DNA of 32,795 nucleotides from Prevotella sp. UBA3288 (lineage in GTDB: Bacteria > Bacteroidota > Bacteroidia > Bacteroidales > Bacteroidaceae): assembly GCA_002361655.1 (NCBI GenBank), contig DETM01000056.1:77519-110313 (forward strand), read 5' to 3'. How positions within the stretch are numbered: the first letter of the stretch is position 1; each line of letters opens with the position of its first letter. The position numbers and the translations under genes are program-made. Shown piece after piece: positions 1-7,179 of this stretch. The notes below the pieces were generated by a model that was not told the DNA's origin, did not search any database, and saw only the letters and a program-made list of their open reading frames with translations.

Positions 1-764
1 TCGCGGTTGTAGTTGACGGCAATCTTATCGTAGGCCTCCAGATGGAAGGGGTCGATCATGTTGACGTCGTTGAGGTCGGCAGTGGCGGCCTCGTAGGCTA
101 TGTTGACAGGGTGCTTCAGGGGAAGGTTCCACACAGGGAAGGTCTCGAACTTGGCATAGCCGGCACGGATGCCGCGTTTGTTCTCGTTGTAGAGTTGCGA
201 CAGGCACACAGCCATCTTGCCACTGCCCGGGCCGGGTGCGGTGACGATGACGAGCGGACGGCTGGTCTCCACATAGTCGTTCTTGCCAAAGCCTTCGTCG
301 CTGGCTATGAGTTCCACATTGTGGGGATAGCCGTCGATGAGGTAGTGGATATACGACTTAATGCCCAATCGCTCCAGACGGTGACGGAAGGTATCGGCGG
401 CATGCTGGCCGTTATAGTGGGTGATCACGACGGAGCCGACCATGAAGTCGCGGCTCTGGAACTCGTCGCGCAGACGGAGCACATCCTCGTCGTAGGTGAT
501 GCCCAGATCGGCACGCACCTTATTCTTTTCAATATCCTCGGCACTGATCACAATGACAATCTCGATGCTGTCGGCCAACTGACGGAACATGCGCAGTTTG
601 CTGTCGGGCTTGAACCCCGGCAATACACGTGAGGCATGGTGGTCATCAAAGAGTTTGCCGCCCAGTTCCAGATACAGTTTGCCATCGAACTTGGCTATTC
701 TTTCCCTAATATGTTCAGACTGAATCTTGAGATATTTCTCATTATCGAAACCAATTTTCATCAT
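1..764 (-). CDS. DUF1846 family protein, 3' part cut off by window edge
   Basis: The frame is open from an ATG at 764 leftwards to the window edge, giving the first ~254 residues without a stop. It opens [20 protein letters not shown], and a later segment [20 protein letters not shown] holds a glycine-rich, P-loop-like GPGSGK. This N-terminus and this motif match the DUF1846 family as I know it; members are about 500 residues, so roughly half the gene is present. The biochemical role of the family is not settled, so no reaction is assigned. A second ATG at 761 is an equally possible start. The gene is divergent from the GT2 gene at 899, and a TACCTTTG box (799-806, minus strand) lies upstream. 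Family assignment is confident; function is unknown. Confidence 0.8.
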   Translation of the reverse strand, partial: MMKIGFDNEKYLKIQSEHIRERIAKFDGKLYLELGGKLFDDHHASRVLPGFKPDSKLRMFRQLADSIEIVIVISAEDIEKNKVRADLGITYDEDVLRLRDEFQSRDFMVGSVVITHYNGQHAADTFRHRLERLGIKSYIHYLIDGYPHNVELIASDEGFGKNDYVETSRPLVIVTAPGPGSGKMAVCLSQLYNENKRGIRAGYAKFETFPVWNLPLKHPVNIAYEAATADLNDVNMIDPFHLEAYDKIAVNYNR

Positions 765-798
765 GTGCCTAATTGAAGTCTTAATACATTTCGGGGTA

Positions 799-806
799 CA
801 AAGGTA
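799..806 (-). promoter_or_regulatory. Putative -7 box for the DUF1846 gene
   Basis: The minus strand reads TACCTTTG, matching the Bacteroidetes -7 consensus TAnnTTTG, 35 bp before the start codon. The matching -33 element is poor (TCTG about 21 bp further upstream), so only the -7 box is called. Confidence 0.4.
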
Positions 807-845
807 CGAATATTTTTTTTATTTTAGCAGAAAAGTGATATAAAA

Positions 846-877
846 TTTGGTCATTCCATTGCTTTGCCGTACCTTTG
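846..877 (+). promoter_or_regulatory. Bacteroidetes-type promoter for the GT2 gene
   Basis: TTTG at 846-849 and TACCTTTG at 870-877 are separated by 20 bp, matching the -33/-7 consensus. The GT2 start codon lies 21 bp downstream, leaving a very short leader. Confidence 0.65.
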
Positions 878-898
878 CAATAGAAAAGAAGTACGACT

Positions 899-1648
899 AT
901 GAATCAAAGCGACTGCATCGTCATTATTCCTACTTATAACGAGAAGGAGAATATAGAGAAGATTATCCGGGCCATCTTCGCGCTGGAGAAGAGTTTCCAC
1001 ATCCTGGTCATCGACGACGGCTCGCCCGACGGCACCGCCACCATCGTCAAGGCGCTGATGGCTGACGAGTTCGCCGACCGCCTGTTCATCGTCGAGCGCA
1101 AGGGCAAACTGGGACTGGGCACGGCCTACATCGCCGGTTTCAAATGGGCGCTGGCCCACGACTACGAGTACATCTTCGAGATGGATGCCGACTTCAGCCA
1201 CGACCCCAACGACCTGCCGCGGCTCTATGCTGCCTGCCACGACGAGGGCTACGACGTGGCCATCGGCTCACGCTACATCACGGGAGTCAACGTGGTGAAC
1301 TGGCCCATGGGCCGCGTGCTGATGAGTTATTTCGCTTCGCAGTACGTACGGATTGTCACAGGATTTCCCATCCACGACACGACGGCCGGTTTCAAATGCT
1401 ACAAGCGGCGTGTGCTGCAGACCATCGAACTGGACAAGATACGCTTCAAGGGCTACGGCTTCCAGATCGAGATGAAGTTCACCGCCTGGCGCATCGGCTT
1501 CAAGATCAAAGAGGTGCCTGTCATCTTCGTCAACCGCAAGGAAGGGGTCAGCAAGATGTCGGGTGGCATCTTCGGCGAAGCCTTCTTCGGCGTCATGCGG
1601 CTCAGGTGGGACGGCTGGACGAGGAAATATCCGAAAATTGAGCGCTGA
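899..1648 (+). CDS. GT2 glycosyltransferase, polyprenol monophosphomannose synthase-like
   Basis: 249 residues, the usual size for the soluble DPM1/Ppm1 type of family 2 glycosyltransferase. The N-terminus IVIIPTYNEKENI and the following VIDDGSPDGT form the nucleotide-sugar fold. EMDADFSHDP carries the DxD-type metal and sugar-phosphate site. The later GSRY, DTTAGFKCYKR and GYGFQIEM segments are typical of polyprenol-phosphate mannose or glucose synthases. No C-terminal membrane segments are present, so the product is probably a peripheral inner-membrane enzyme that transfers a hexose from a nucleotide donor to polyprenyl phosphate, supplying glycosylation at the outer face. The exact sugar cannot be read from sequence. 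The last residues (IER-stop) are encoded inside a 7-bp repeat. The gene is convergent with plsC, which ends 23 bp away. Confidence 0.88.
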   Translation: MNQSDCIVIIPTYNEKENIEKIIRAIFALEKSFHILVIDDGSPDGTATIVKALMADEFADRLFIVERKGKLGLGTAYIAGFKWALAHDYEYIFEMDADFSHDPNDLPRLYAACHDEGYDVAIGSRYITGVNVVNWPMGRVLMSYFASQYVRIVTGFPIHDTTAGFKCYKRRVLQTIELDKIRFKGYGFQIEMKFTAWRIGFKIKEVPVIFVNRKEGVSKMSGGIFGEAFFGVMRLRWDGWTRKYPKIER

Positions 1649-1665
1649 GAGTTGAGAGTTGAGCG
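1639..1665 (+). repeat. 7-bp tandem repeat (TGAGNGN)4 that includes the GT2 stop codon
   Basis: TGA triplets begin at 1639, 1646, 1653 and 1660, exactly 7 bp apart. The one at 1646 is the in-frame stop of the GT2 gene, and the others lie in the remaining frames. The unit is TGAGAGT with small variations. The array fills the gap between the convergent GT2 and plsC genes. Confidence 0.75.
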
Positions 1666-1671
1666 TCGATT

Positions 1672-2442
1672 CTACTGATCGGGATTCTCAACGAAACCCT
1701 GATATTCCGGCACTAAGGCCGACATCACACTGTCGTAGGCTTGATTTTTGATAGCCTCGACATTCTCCGGTCCCTGTCCTACAGGATAGATGGGGTCGTG
1801 GAAGGTCAGCGACAGCGGATGCCAGTGGACGAACTTCATGTCACGTGTTCGGGGCATGATATTGAACGAGCCGTTGATGGTCAGCGGCACCACGGGCAAC
1901 TGCAGTTCGTCGGCCAGCGCAAAAGCGCCTTTTTTAAACACCCCCATGTGACCGGTGAAGGTACGCGACCCCTCGGGGAAGAGCGTCACACTGGTGCCGC
2001 CCTGCAATGTGGCACGGGCAGCATCGTACGAGGCTTTGATCTTCTTGGGCCCCCGCTTGTCGACGAAGATATGATGAATCTTCTCGCAGGTGTAGCCAAT
2101 GAGGGGAATGCGTCGCAGTTGGTACTTCATCATCCACTTGAAATTGCGGTTCAGATAGCCATAGATAAGAAAAATGTCGAAAGCCCCCTGATGGTTGGCT
2201 ACGAAGACATACGACTGTTTCGGCTCGAGATGTTTACGCCCCTCGACCTTGACGGGGATAAGGAAGAGCCACAGCACGATGCGGGCCCAGAGGTGAGGCG
2301 GATAGTAGCCCCAGAAATGGCCCCAGCCCAAGGCGCTGCCTATCAAGATGGGGATGATGAGCACAACGGTGGTTAGCAGTCCCAACGGCAGGGCTACCAA
2401 CAGTTGATAGACGCAATACAGAAAGTGAAGCACCTGTTTCAT
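1672..2442 (-). CDS. plsC: 1-acyl-sn-glycerol-3-phosphate acyltransferase (PlsC family)
   Basis: 256 residues. The N-terminus has hydrophobic stretches (about residues 9-38 and 52-63) that would anchor it in the inner membrane. The acyltransferase motif HX4D appears as NHQGAFD, with FPEGSRTFTG as the glycerophosphate-binding block and KYQLRRIPLIGY between them, in the standard order. The family transfers an acyl chain to the 2-position of lysophosphatidic acid, making phosphatidic acid for membrane lipids; some Bacteroidetes relatives acylate other lipids. It is the last gene of the minus-strand operon that begins with the DUF4369 lipoprotein, 17 bp after the metallophosphoesterase. It ends convergently against the GT2 gene. 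Confidence 0.9.
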   Translation of the reverse strand: MKQVLHFLYCVYQLLVALPLGLLTTVVLIIPILIGSALGWGHFWGYYPPHLWARIVLWLFLIPVKVEGRKHLEPKQSYVFVANHQGAFDIFLIYGYLNRNFKWMMKYQLRRIPLIGYTCEKIHHIFVDKRGPKKIKASYDAARATLQGGTSVTLFPEGSRTFTGHMGVFKKGAFALADELQLPVVPLTINGSFNIMPRTRDMKFVHWHPLSLTFHDPIYPVGQGPENVEAIKNQAYDSVMSALVPEYQGFVENPDQ

Positions 2443-2459
2443 TGTTTTCGTTTCGTTTT

Positions 2460-3476
2460 TTACTTCTTACATTTCAAAGTGATGACAACAATCTCCGGGG
2501 AAACTCCCAGACGGAACGGCACTACGCCGCTCAGGCCGCTGGTCACATTAAGGCAGCGTCCGCCGACGGTATAGAGGCCATGCGACTCCTTGTAGACGAG
2601 ACTGGCCGGCGACAGCCCGAACAGTGCCACCTGACCGCCGTGGGTATGACCGCTGAGTGTCAGTTGGGCGTGGCATTGCGGCAGAATCTTACGCCGCCAA
2701 GCCGTGGGGTCGTGCTCGAGCATGACGACGAACTCGTCTCTCATGATGCCCCGCAACGCCTTTTGGATGTTGCCTTTCTGGGGAAAACGCTCGCCGTCGC
2801 CATCGTTCTCCATGCCGGCGATATGGATCTTTGCATCGCCCCGCTGAACGGAATAGTGTATATTGTCGAGCACACGCCAACCAATGCGATCGTCGAGCAT
2901 ACGACGGACATCGATGTCGTCGAGTTTCTCCACTTCGTTATCGATATACATGGGATAGTCGTGGTTGCCCTTGACGGAGTAGACACAGTCTTTGGCCTCG
3001 ATACTCGACAACAGGTCGACGAAGGGCATCAGTTCTACCGGCTTCTTATTCTGCAGATCGCCCGTAAAGACCACGAGGTCGGCACGCTGGGCGTTGATAC
3101 TGTCGACAGCCCGCTCCAGAATCTGCTGGCGACGCCCCGTCAGCGTACCTACATGGGCATCGCCGAACTGCACGATTCTGTAACCGTCGAAGGCTGGCGG
3201 CAGGTCGTCGAAGGTCAGTTCGACATGGCGCACCTCCAACTGGTAGGGTTCCACATAGGCACCATAGACAAAGGCAACCCACAACAGGGGCACCACGACG
3301 GCCACCAGCCACCGTAGCCAGCGCCTGCGACAGTTGTTGCGACAGCGCCACAGCACCAGCAGGTCGATGAGTGTCAGGAGGGCGAGAATGCCCCACCCTA
3401 TATATAAATAGGTGTCGGGCGAAAGCAGCACACGTGCTGCCACGACAGTCTGGACAGAGAGAGAGAGAGGTATCAT
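2460..3476 (-). CDS. Membrane-anchored calcineurin-like metallophosphoesterase
   Basis: 338 residues. Two N-terminal membrane segments (around residues 22-43 and 55-73) are followed by a phosphoesterase domain with the full metal-ligand series: GDAH, FTGDLQN, GNHDYP and SGHTHGGQ. This order is that of the YkuE/YaeI-like branch of the calcineurin-like family, whose members hydrolyse phosphodiesters, and some of which act on lipid A precursors or undecaprenyl-linked substrates. The substrate here cannot be read. The start ATG overlaps the stop of the MetH reactivation gene as ATGA (3473-3476), which supports this start and translational coupling. The downstream partner is plsC, consistent with an envelope-lipid role, but that is inference. 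Confidence 0.87.
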   Translation of the reverse strand: MIPLSLSVQTVVAARVLLSPDTYLYIGWGILALLTLIDLLVLWRCRNNCRRRWLRWLVAVVVPLLWVAFVYGAYVEPYQLEVRHVELTFDDLPPAFDGYRIVQFGDAHVGTLTGRRQQILERAVDSINAQRADLVVFTGDLQNKKPVELMPFVDLLSSIEAKDCVYSVKGNHDYPMYIDNEVEKLDDIDVRRMLDDRIGWRVLDNIHYSVQRGDAKIHIAGMENDGDGERFPQKGNIQKALRGIMRDEFVVMLEHDPTAWRRKILPQCHAQLTLSGHTHGGQVALFGLSPASLVYKESHGLYTVGGRCLNVTSGLSGVVPFRLGVSPEIVVITLKCKK

Positions 3477-4261
3477 AGATTGGCAATCAGAAATTTTCGT
3501 AACACATCAACGGGCAACCGGCGACGCCGGGCATAGTCATGCAACTGGTCCTCGCCAATCTTGCCCACGGCGAAATAGCGGGCCTTGGGATGAGACATCA
3601 TCAATCCCGACACGCTAGCATGGGGACGCATGGCACCACTCTCGGTCAACGAGATGCCGATCTGACTCATGCCAAGCACAGCGTCGAGCAGAAAATTGAG
3701 ACTAGCATCCGGCAGAGAGGGATAGCCCACGGCTGGACGGATGCCCTGAAAATGCTCCTGCAGCATCTCATGGATGCTGAGGTGCTCGTCGTGGGCATAG
3801 CCCCAGTAGTGTTTGCGCACCTCTTCGTGCATCCGCTCGGCCGCTGCCTCAGCCAGACGGTCGGCCAACAGTTGGGCCATCATCTGCTGATAGGGGTCGT
3901 GGCTAAAATCTGTCACCATGGCGGCATCGACGCTGGTGGCAAAGAGGGCAACTTTTGAGAATTGTGAATGGCGGTGCGAGACGAAGTCAGCCAGACAAAG
4001 ACAGTCGCTGCCTACCGCCTGCTGGCGGAGCATAGGCAGACAGGTGCCGTCAGCCAGCACGATGTCGTCGCCATCGGAATGAGCATCGACCAGCAGAAAG
4101 AGCGCATGAGCACGATATCGCCCTTCGGTCTCGGCGAGAAAGGTCTCGGCCTCGCTCCTGATCCGTCGCTGCTCGGCCTCGTCTTTCAGTTGCCAGGCGA
4201 AGTAGAAGTAAGCCCAGTTGATGTATGGGCTCACATCGCTGATGTCGTAGGAGAGTATCAT
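3473..4261 (-). CDS. Free-standing AdoMet-binding reactivation domain of cobalamin-dependent methionine synthase
   Basis: 262 residues that correspond to the C-terminal activation module of MetH. Diagnostic segments are VRKHYWGYAHDEHLS, GIRPAVGYPSLPD (the RxxxGY AdoMet-binding motif), IGISLTESGAM followed by RPHASVSG, and YFAVGKIGEDQLHDYARRR. No homocysteine-binding, folate-binding or cobalamin-binding part is present, and the open frame begins just before the module, so this is a separate protein and not a broken metH. The family uses AdoMet and a reductant to rescue cob(II)alamin that forms when MetH is oxidised. A free-standing version is known from Thermotoga maritima. It overlaps pyrC by 4 bp upstream and the metallophosphoesterase by 4 bp downstream. 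The catalytic MetH partner must lie elsewhere in the genome. Confidence 0.9.
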   Translation of the reverse strand: MILSYDISDVSPYINWAYFYFAWQLKDEAEQRRIRSEAETFLAETEGRYRAHALFLLVDAHSDGDDIVLADGTCLPMLRQQAVGSDCLCLADFVSHRHSQFSKVALFATSVDAAMVTDFSHDPYQQMMAQLLADRLAEAAAERMHEEVRKHYWGYAHDEHLSIHEMLQEHFQGIRPAVGYPSLPDASLNFLLDAVLGMSQIGISLTESGAMRPHASVSGLMMSHPKARYFAVGKIGEDQLHDYARRRRLPVDVLRKFLIANL

Positions 4262-5601
4262 CTGAAGGTCAACGGCTGACCGATATAACTGCGGTCGACC
4301 ACTCCATTATTATAAATAAGGTGTCCGTTGCAGATGGTCTGCTCCACCCGCCAATGGAACGTATGACCTTCCAGAGGACTCCAGCCACACTTGCTCTCGA
4401 TGATGTCGGGCGTCACCGTCCAGGGGGTGTCAGGACGTACAATGACAAGATCGGCCTGATAGCCCGCACGGATGAAGCCCCGCTGGCGGATCTGGAAGAG
4501 ACGGGCCGGATTGTGGGCCATCAGTTCCACCATACGCTCGATGGTGAGCACCTTCTGGTCGACGAGTTCGAGCATCGCCGGCAAAGAGAACTGCACCATG
4601 GGCATCCCGCTGGCAGCCTTGGCACAGCCGCCGGCTTTCTGCGACAACAGGTGAGGGGCATGGTCAGTAGCGATGGTGGTGATGCGACCGTCGTTGAGCG
4701 ACTCGCGGAGCATGAACTGGTCGACAGGACTCTTGATGGCGGGATTCACCTTGATGCGTGAGCCCAGCCGCTGATAGTCGAGCATAGAGAAGAAGAGATG
4801 ACCGACAGTCACCTCGGCGGTGATGGAGGGTGTACTGCCTGTTGTGGCACTGTCGCAACAGACCGGGCCTGGGGTAAAAAGTTCCAACTCCTCTGCCGTG
4901 CTGAGATGAGCCACGTGGAGCCGGGCATGATGTTTCTTGGCCAGTGCGACGGCCTTCTCCGTAGAACGCAGGCAAGCCTCCTCACTGCGGATGAGAGGAT
5001 GGAGGCTAACGTCAGGATCGTCGCCATGCCCCTGTTTGGCCAACACCATATTACGGTTGATAATGGCCGTATCTTCGCAATGAGCCATGATTGGCAGTTG
5101 GGCCGAGGCAAAGATGCGATCCAGAGCCTCATCCCTATCGACCAACATATTGCCGGTGCTGCTGCCCATGAAGAGTTTGATGCCCGGCACCCGATGAGGG
5201 TCGAGACGCTTGAACAGGGGCGTGTTATCATTGGTGGCGCCAAAGAAGAAGGAGTAGTTGACATGACTGCTGCGGGCAGCCCGCTGAAACTTATCATCAA
5301 GTGCCTCGAGCGTTGTAGTCTGCGGCACGGTGTTGGGCATCTCAAAATAGGAGGTCACGCCACCGGCGGCAGCAGCACGGCTCTCGCTATCGATGTCGGC
5401 CTTCTCGGTCATCCCCGGCTCACGGAAATGAACATGGGTGTCGATGATGCCCGGCAGCACAAAGCAGCCCGTTGCATCGATGACATCGTGAATGGGAACT
5501 TGAGAATTACTATCTACGATTTTCTCGCCGTCGATGACGACAGGTCCCTCGAAGCAACGCCCCTCGTTGACAATATGCGCCCCCTTAATCAGCGTTGCCA
5601 T
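4258..5601 (-). CDS. pyrC: Dihydroorotase
   Basis: 447 residues, the length of class I dihydroorotases. IDTHVHFREPGMTEKADID carries the first metal-binding histidines; YFEMPNT, MAHCEDT and LHVAHLST provide the later ligands; ATDHAPHL carries the catalytic aspartate. The enzyme interconverts carbamoyl-aspartate and dihydroorotate in de novo pyrimidine synthesis in the cytosol. It is the second gene of a minus-strand operon: its start overlaps the end of the DUF4369 gene by 17 bp, and its stop shares ATGA with the MetH reactivation gene. In many Bacteroidetes a DPM1-like glycosyltransferase lies beside pyrC; here that gene is near but convergent. Confidence 0.95.
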   Translation of the reverse strand: MATLIKGAHIVNEGRCFEGPVVIDGEKIVDSNSQVPIHDVIDATGCFVLPGIIDTHVHFREPGMTEKADIDSESRAAAAGGVTSYFEMPNTVPQTTTLEALDDKFQRAARSSHVNYSFFFGATNDNTPLFKRLDPHRVPGIKLFMGSSTGNMLVDRDEALDRIFASAQLPIMAHCEDTAIINRNMVLAKQGHGDDPDVSLHPLIRSEEACLRSTEKAVALAKKHHARLHVAHLSTAEELELFTPGPVCCDSATTGSTPSITAEVTVGHLFFSMLDYQRLGSRIKVNPAIKSPVDQFMLRESLNDGRITTIATDHAPHLLSQKAGGCAKAASGMPMVQFSLPAMLELVDQKVLTIERMVELMAHNPARLFQIRQRGFIRAGYQADLVIVRPDTPWTVTPDIIESKCGWSPLEGHTFHWRVEQTICNGHLIYNNGVVDRSYIGQPLTFR

Positions 5602-6340
5602 TGCCGTTCAGGATGTTTTGGATGGTAGCATCGTCTATCGCATCGCTGCCGGCCGTAGGTGCCGGTTCCACCTTGTGGGTCAAACCGGTATCGGTGACGT
5701 GCTTATAGAACTCGGCAACGGCCTCATTACGCTTGAACGACTCCGGGGCCTTGCTCATCAGATGTTCCACCTGTGGCACCGACGAGGTCATCTGGATGAA
5801 GACAAACGGCCCCAGCACATTCTCGAAATTGGCTGCCACGAAGTCGCTTACCAAACTGTCCTCCTGTTGGGCTATCACAGCAGCCTCGGCCGACAGCGTA
5901 CGGTTGATTTCATCCTCGTCAATGCCGTCGAGCAACATCTGGCTGAACCGGTGGTCCAGTTCGGCCATCTGGTTCTGAAGCCGGTTATGCTTGTCAAGGA
6001 AGTCATAGAGCACATCGTTGAGGGCCGTACCGGTCACCTTCTGCTGGGCGTTATCGATACGGATGACGATGTCGCCTTTCTCCACCACCAGGGGCATGAT
6101 GCTCTGTTCGCCCATATAGAGTGAAGCCATATAGGTGGTATCGAGCAGTCCGGCAAAATGGAACTGCCCATGAACCACCTCGCACGAGTCGAGGCTGGTC
6201 AGGTCCGTGTCCTTGAGCACCTTCAGATAGAGTTTGCTGCCGTCAAGGACAGACACGGTCGATGACCCTTGGATGTTATATTGATCGGCGCACGATGCCA
6301 ACAGAGCCACACAGGCAATCAGGTAAAATACTTTCTTCAT
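5585..6340 (-). CDS. DUF4369-type lipoprotein
   Basis: 251 residues with a lipoprotein signal peptide, MKKVFYLIACVALLASC, whose lipobox cysteine is residue 17. The next ~100 residues (GSKLYLKVLKDTDLTSLDSC, then VHGQFHFAGLLD and YMGEQSIMPLVVEKG) have the look of the DUF4369 beta-sandwich that often precedes a thioredoxin domain in Bacteroidetes. Here the remaining ~130 residues are a helical region and no CxxC thioredoxin motif is present. The protein is probably anchored in the envelope; its role is unknown. It is the first gene of the pyrC operon, with promoter 6364-6394 just upstream and its 3' end overlapping pyrC by 17 bp. Confidence 0.75.
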   Translation of the reverse strand: MKKVFYLIACVALLASCADQYNIQGSSTVSVLDGSKLYLKVLKDTDLTSLDSCEVVHGQFHFAGLLDTTYMASLYMGEQSIMPLVVEKGDIVIRIDNAQQKVTGTALNDVLYDFLDKHNRLQNQMAELDHRFSQMLLDGIDEDEINRTLSAEAAVIAQQEDSLVSDFVAANFENVLGPFVFIQMTSSVPQVEHLMSKAPESFKRNEAVAEFYKHVTDTGLTHKVEPAPTAGSDAIDDATIQNILNGNGNAD

Positions 6341-6363
6341 AAAGTTCGTTTGTTCTTCACGTG

Positions 6364-6394
6364 CAAATGTACAACGATATATTGAACTACGAAA
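6364..6394 (-). promoter_or_regulatory. Promoter of the DUF4369-pyrC-plsC operon
   Basis: On the minus strand TACATTTG (6371-6364) matches TAnnTTTG, and TTTC (6394-6391), one mismatch from TTTG, lies 19 bp upstream. The -33 element falls in the T-tract of the terminator that ends the preceding transcription unit, so the two units are packed tightly. Confidence 0.55.
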
Positions 6395-6427
6395 AAAAAT
6401 TTGCGCAATTTAAAACAATTGCGCAAA
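6391..6427 (-). terminator. Rho-independent terminator of the asnA-dnaX unit
   Basis: A perfect 11-bp stem (6400-6410 with 6417-6427, TTTGCGCAATT and its complement) has a 6-nt loop. On the minus strand it is followed by a run of T. It begins 3 bp after the stop codon of the small membrane protein gene. Confidence 0.85.
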
Positions 6428-6430
6428 CTT

Positions 6431-6832
6431 TTATAGTTTTTTTGCCTCTTTTTCCATTTCCTTGCCTATTCGGTAGACGGTATAGAGTTGCAGGATGGCG
6501 GCCAGGAGCAGCGTGACCACCCAATTGTTTTGTACATAATTCAAATAGACGAGCCACTCCAGTCCGAAGGCATTGCCCTGATTGGCGAACATCAGTACAG
6601 CAGTCAGCAAGAACAGCAAGTCGCTGATGGCCCGGATGCGCAACAGCCGGCGAACGACGAAGTTGCTACCCTCATAGCGCTGCATCATCTGGATGGCAGC
6701 ATAACCGACGGCTCCCAAGGCAAAGACATAGGGATAGAGCGACCAGCGGAAGATGCTGCCGGCGGCACCGACGACCATCATGACGGCACCGGCTATGAAG
6801 ATGGCGTTCTGCCACTTACTGAGCGGTCTCAT
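6431..6832 (-). CDS. Small four-helix membrane protein, function unknown
   Basis: From the ATG at 6832 the product is 133 residues (MRPLSKWQNAIF...). It has four hydrophobic segments: FIAGAVMMVVGAAGSIF, YPYVFALGAVGYAAI, SDLLFLLTAVLMFAN and WVVTLLLAAILQLYTVY. The tail is charged (KEMEKEAKKL). An upstream in-frame ATG at 6868 would give 145 residues but would increase the overlap with the ftsB-like gene from 17 to 53 bp, so the shorter form is preferred. I do not recognise a characterised family. Its position as last gene after the divisome-like gene and before a strong terminator suggests co-expression with dnaX, but gives no function. Confidence 0.7.
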   Translation of the reverse strand: MRPLSKWQNAIFIAGAVMMVVGAAGSIFRWSLYPYVFALGAVGYAAIQMMQRYEGSNFVVRRLLRIRAISDLLFLLTAVLMFANQGNAFGLEWLVYLNYVQNNWVVTLLLAAILQLYTVYRIGKEMEKEAKKL

Positions 6833-7169
6833 CGGTGGTCGGACTATTGAAAGGGGTACGGTCGTCATCGCTCAGCACGAAGATGTCCTCGTCGGCATGC
6901 TTCATGAAATAGCGCTCACGGGCAATCTCCTCCATCGCCTTCGGATCGGCATTGAGTTGATGGATACGGCTTTGATAGCGAGCATACTCACGCTCATAAT
7001 GTTCTATCTCTTCGTTCAGTTCACTGATGCGCTGCCTATTGCCAAGATGGGCCAGCACGCTGTTGGAACCTACAAAGCCAATCACCACAAACCCTACTAC
7101 CAGCACCACTATATACTTCATATAGGGAATGCCGAAGAAGGTCTTCATCATATCTTTTATCTTCTTCAT
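6816..7169 (-). CDS. FtsB/DivIC-like septum formation initiator
   Basis: 117 residues with the FtsB/DivIC layout: a short cytoplasmic N-terminus (MKKIKDMMKTFFGIPYMK), one membrane segment (about residues 18-36), a periplasmic coiled coil (LNEEIEHYEREYARYQSRIH), and the conserved segment AMEEIARERYFMKHADEDIF. In other bacteria this protein pairs with FtsL and FtsQ or their counterparts to activate septal peptidoglycan synthesis. It lies 10 bp downstream of dnaX in the same direction and overlaps the small membrane protein gene by 17 bp. The low-complexity C-terminus after FVLSDDD is not conserved as far as I can judge. Confidence 0.85.
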   Translation of the reverse strand: MKKIKDMMKTFFGIPYMKYIVVLVVGFVVIGFVGSNSVLAHLGNRQRISELNEEIEHYEREYARYQSRIHQLNADPKAMEEIARERYFMKHADEDIFVLSDDDRTPFNSPTTDETAQ

Positions 7170-7179
7170 ATCATTTCTG

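Noticed and set aside
42..632. 196-codon open frame on the plus strand at the left edge
   Set aside because: It lies opposite the DUF1846 frame, which has recognisable family segments.
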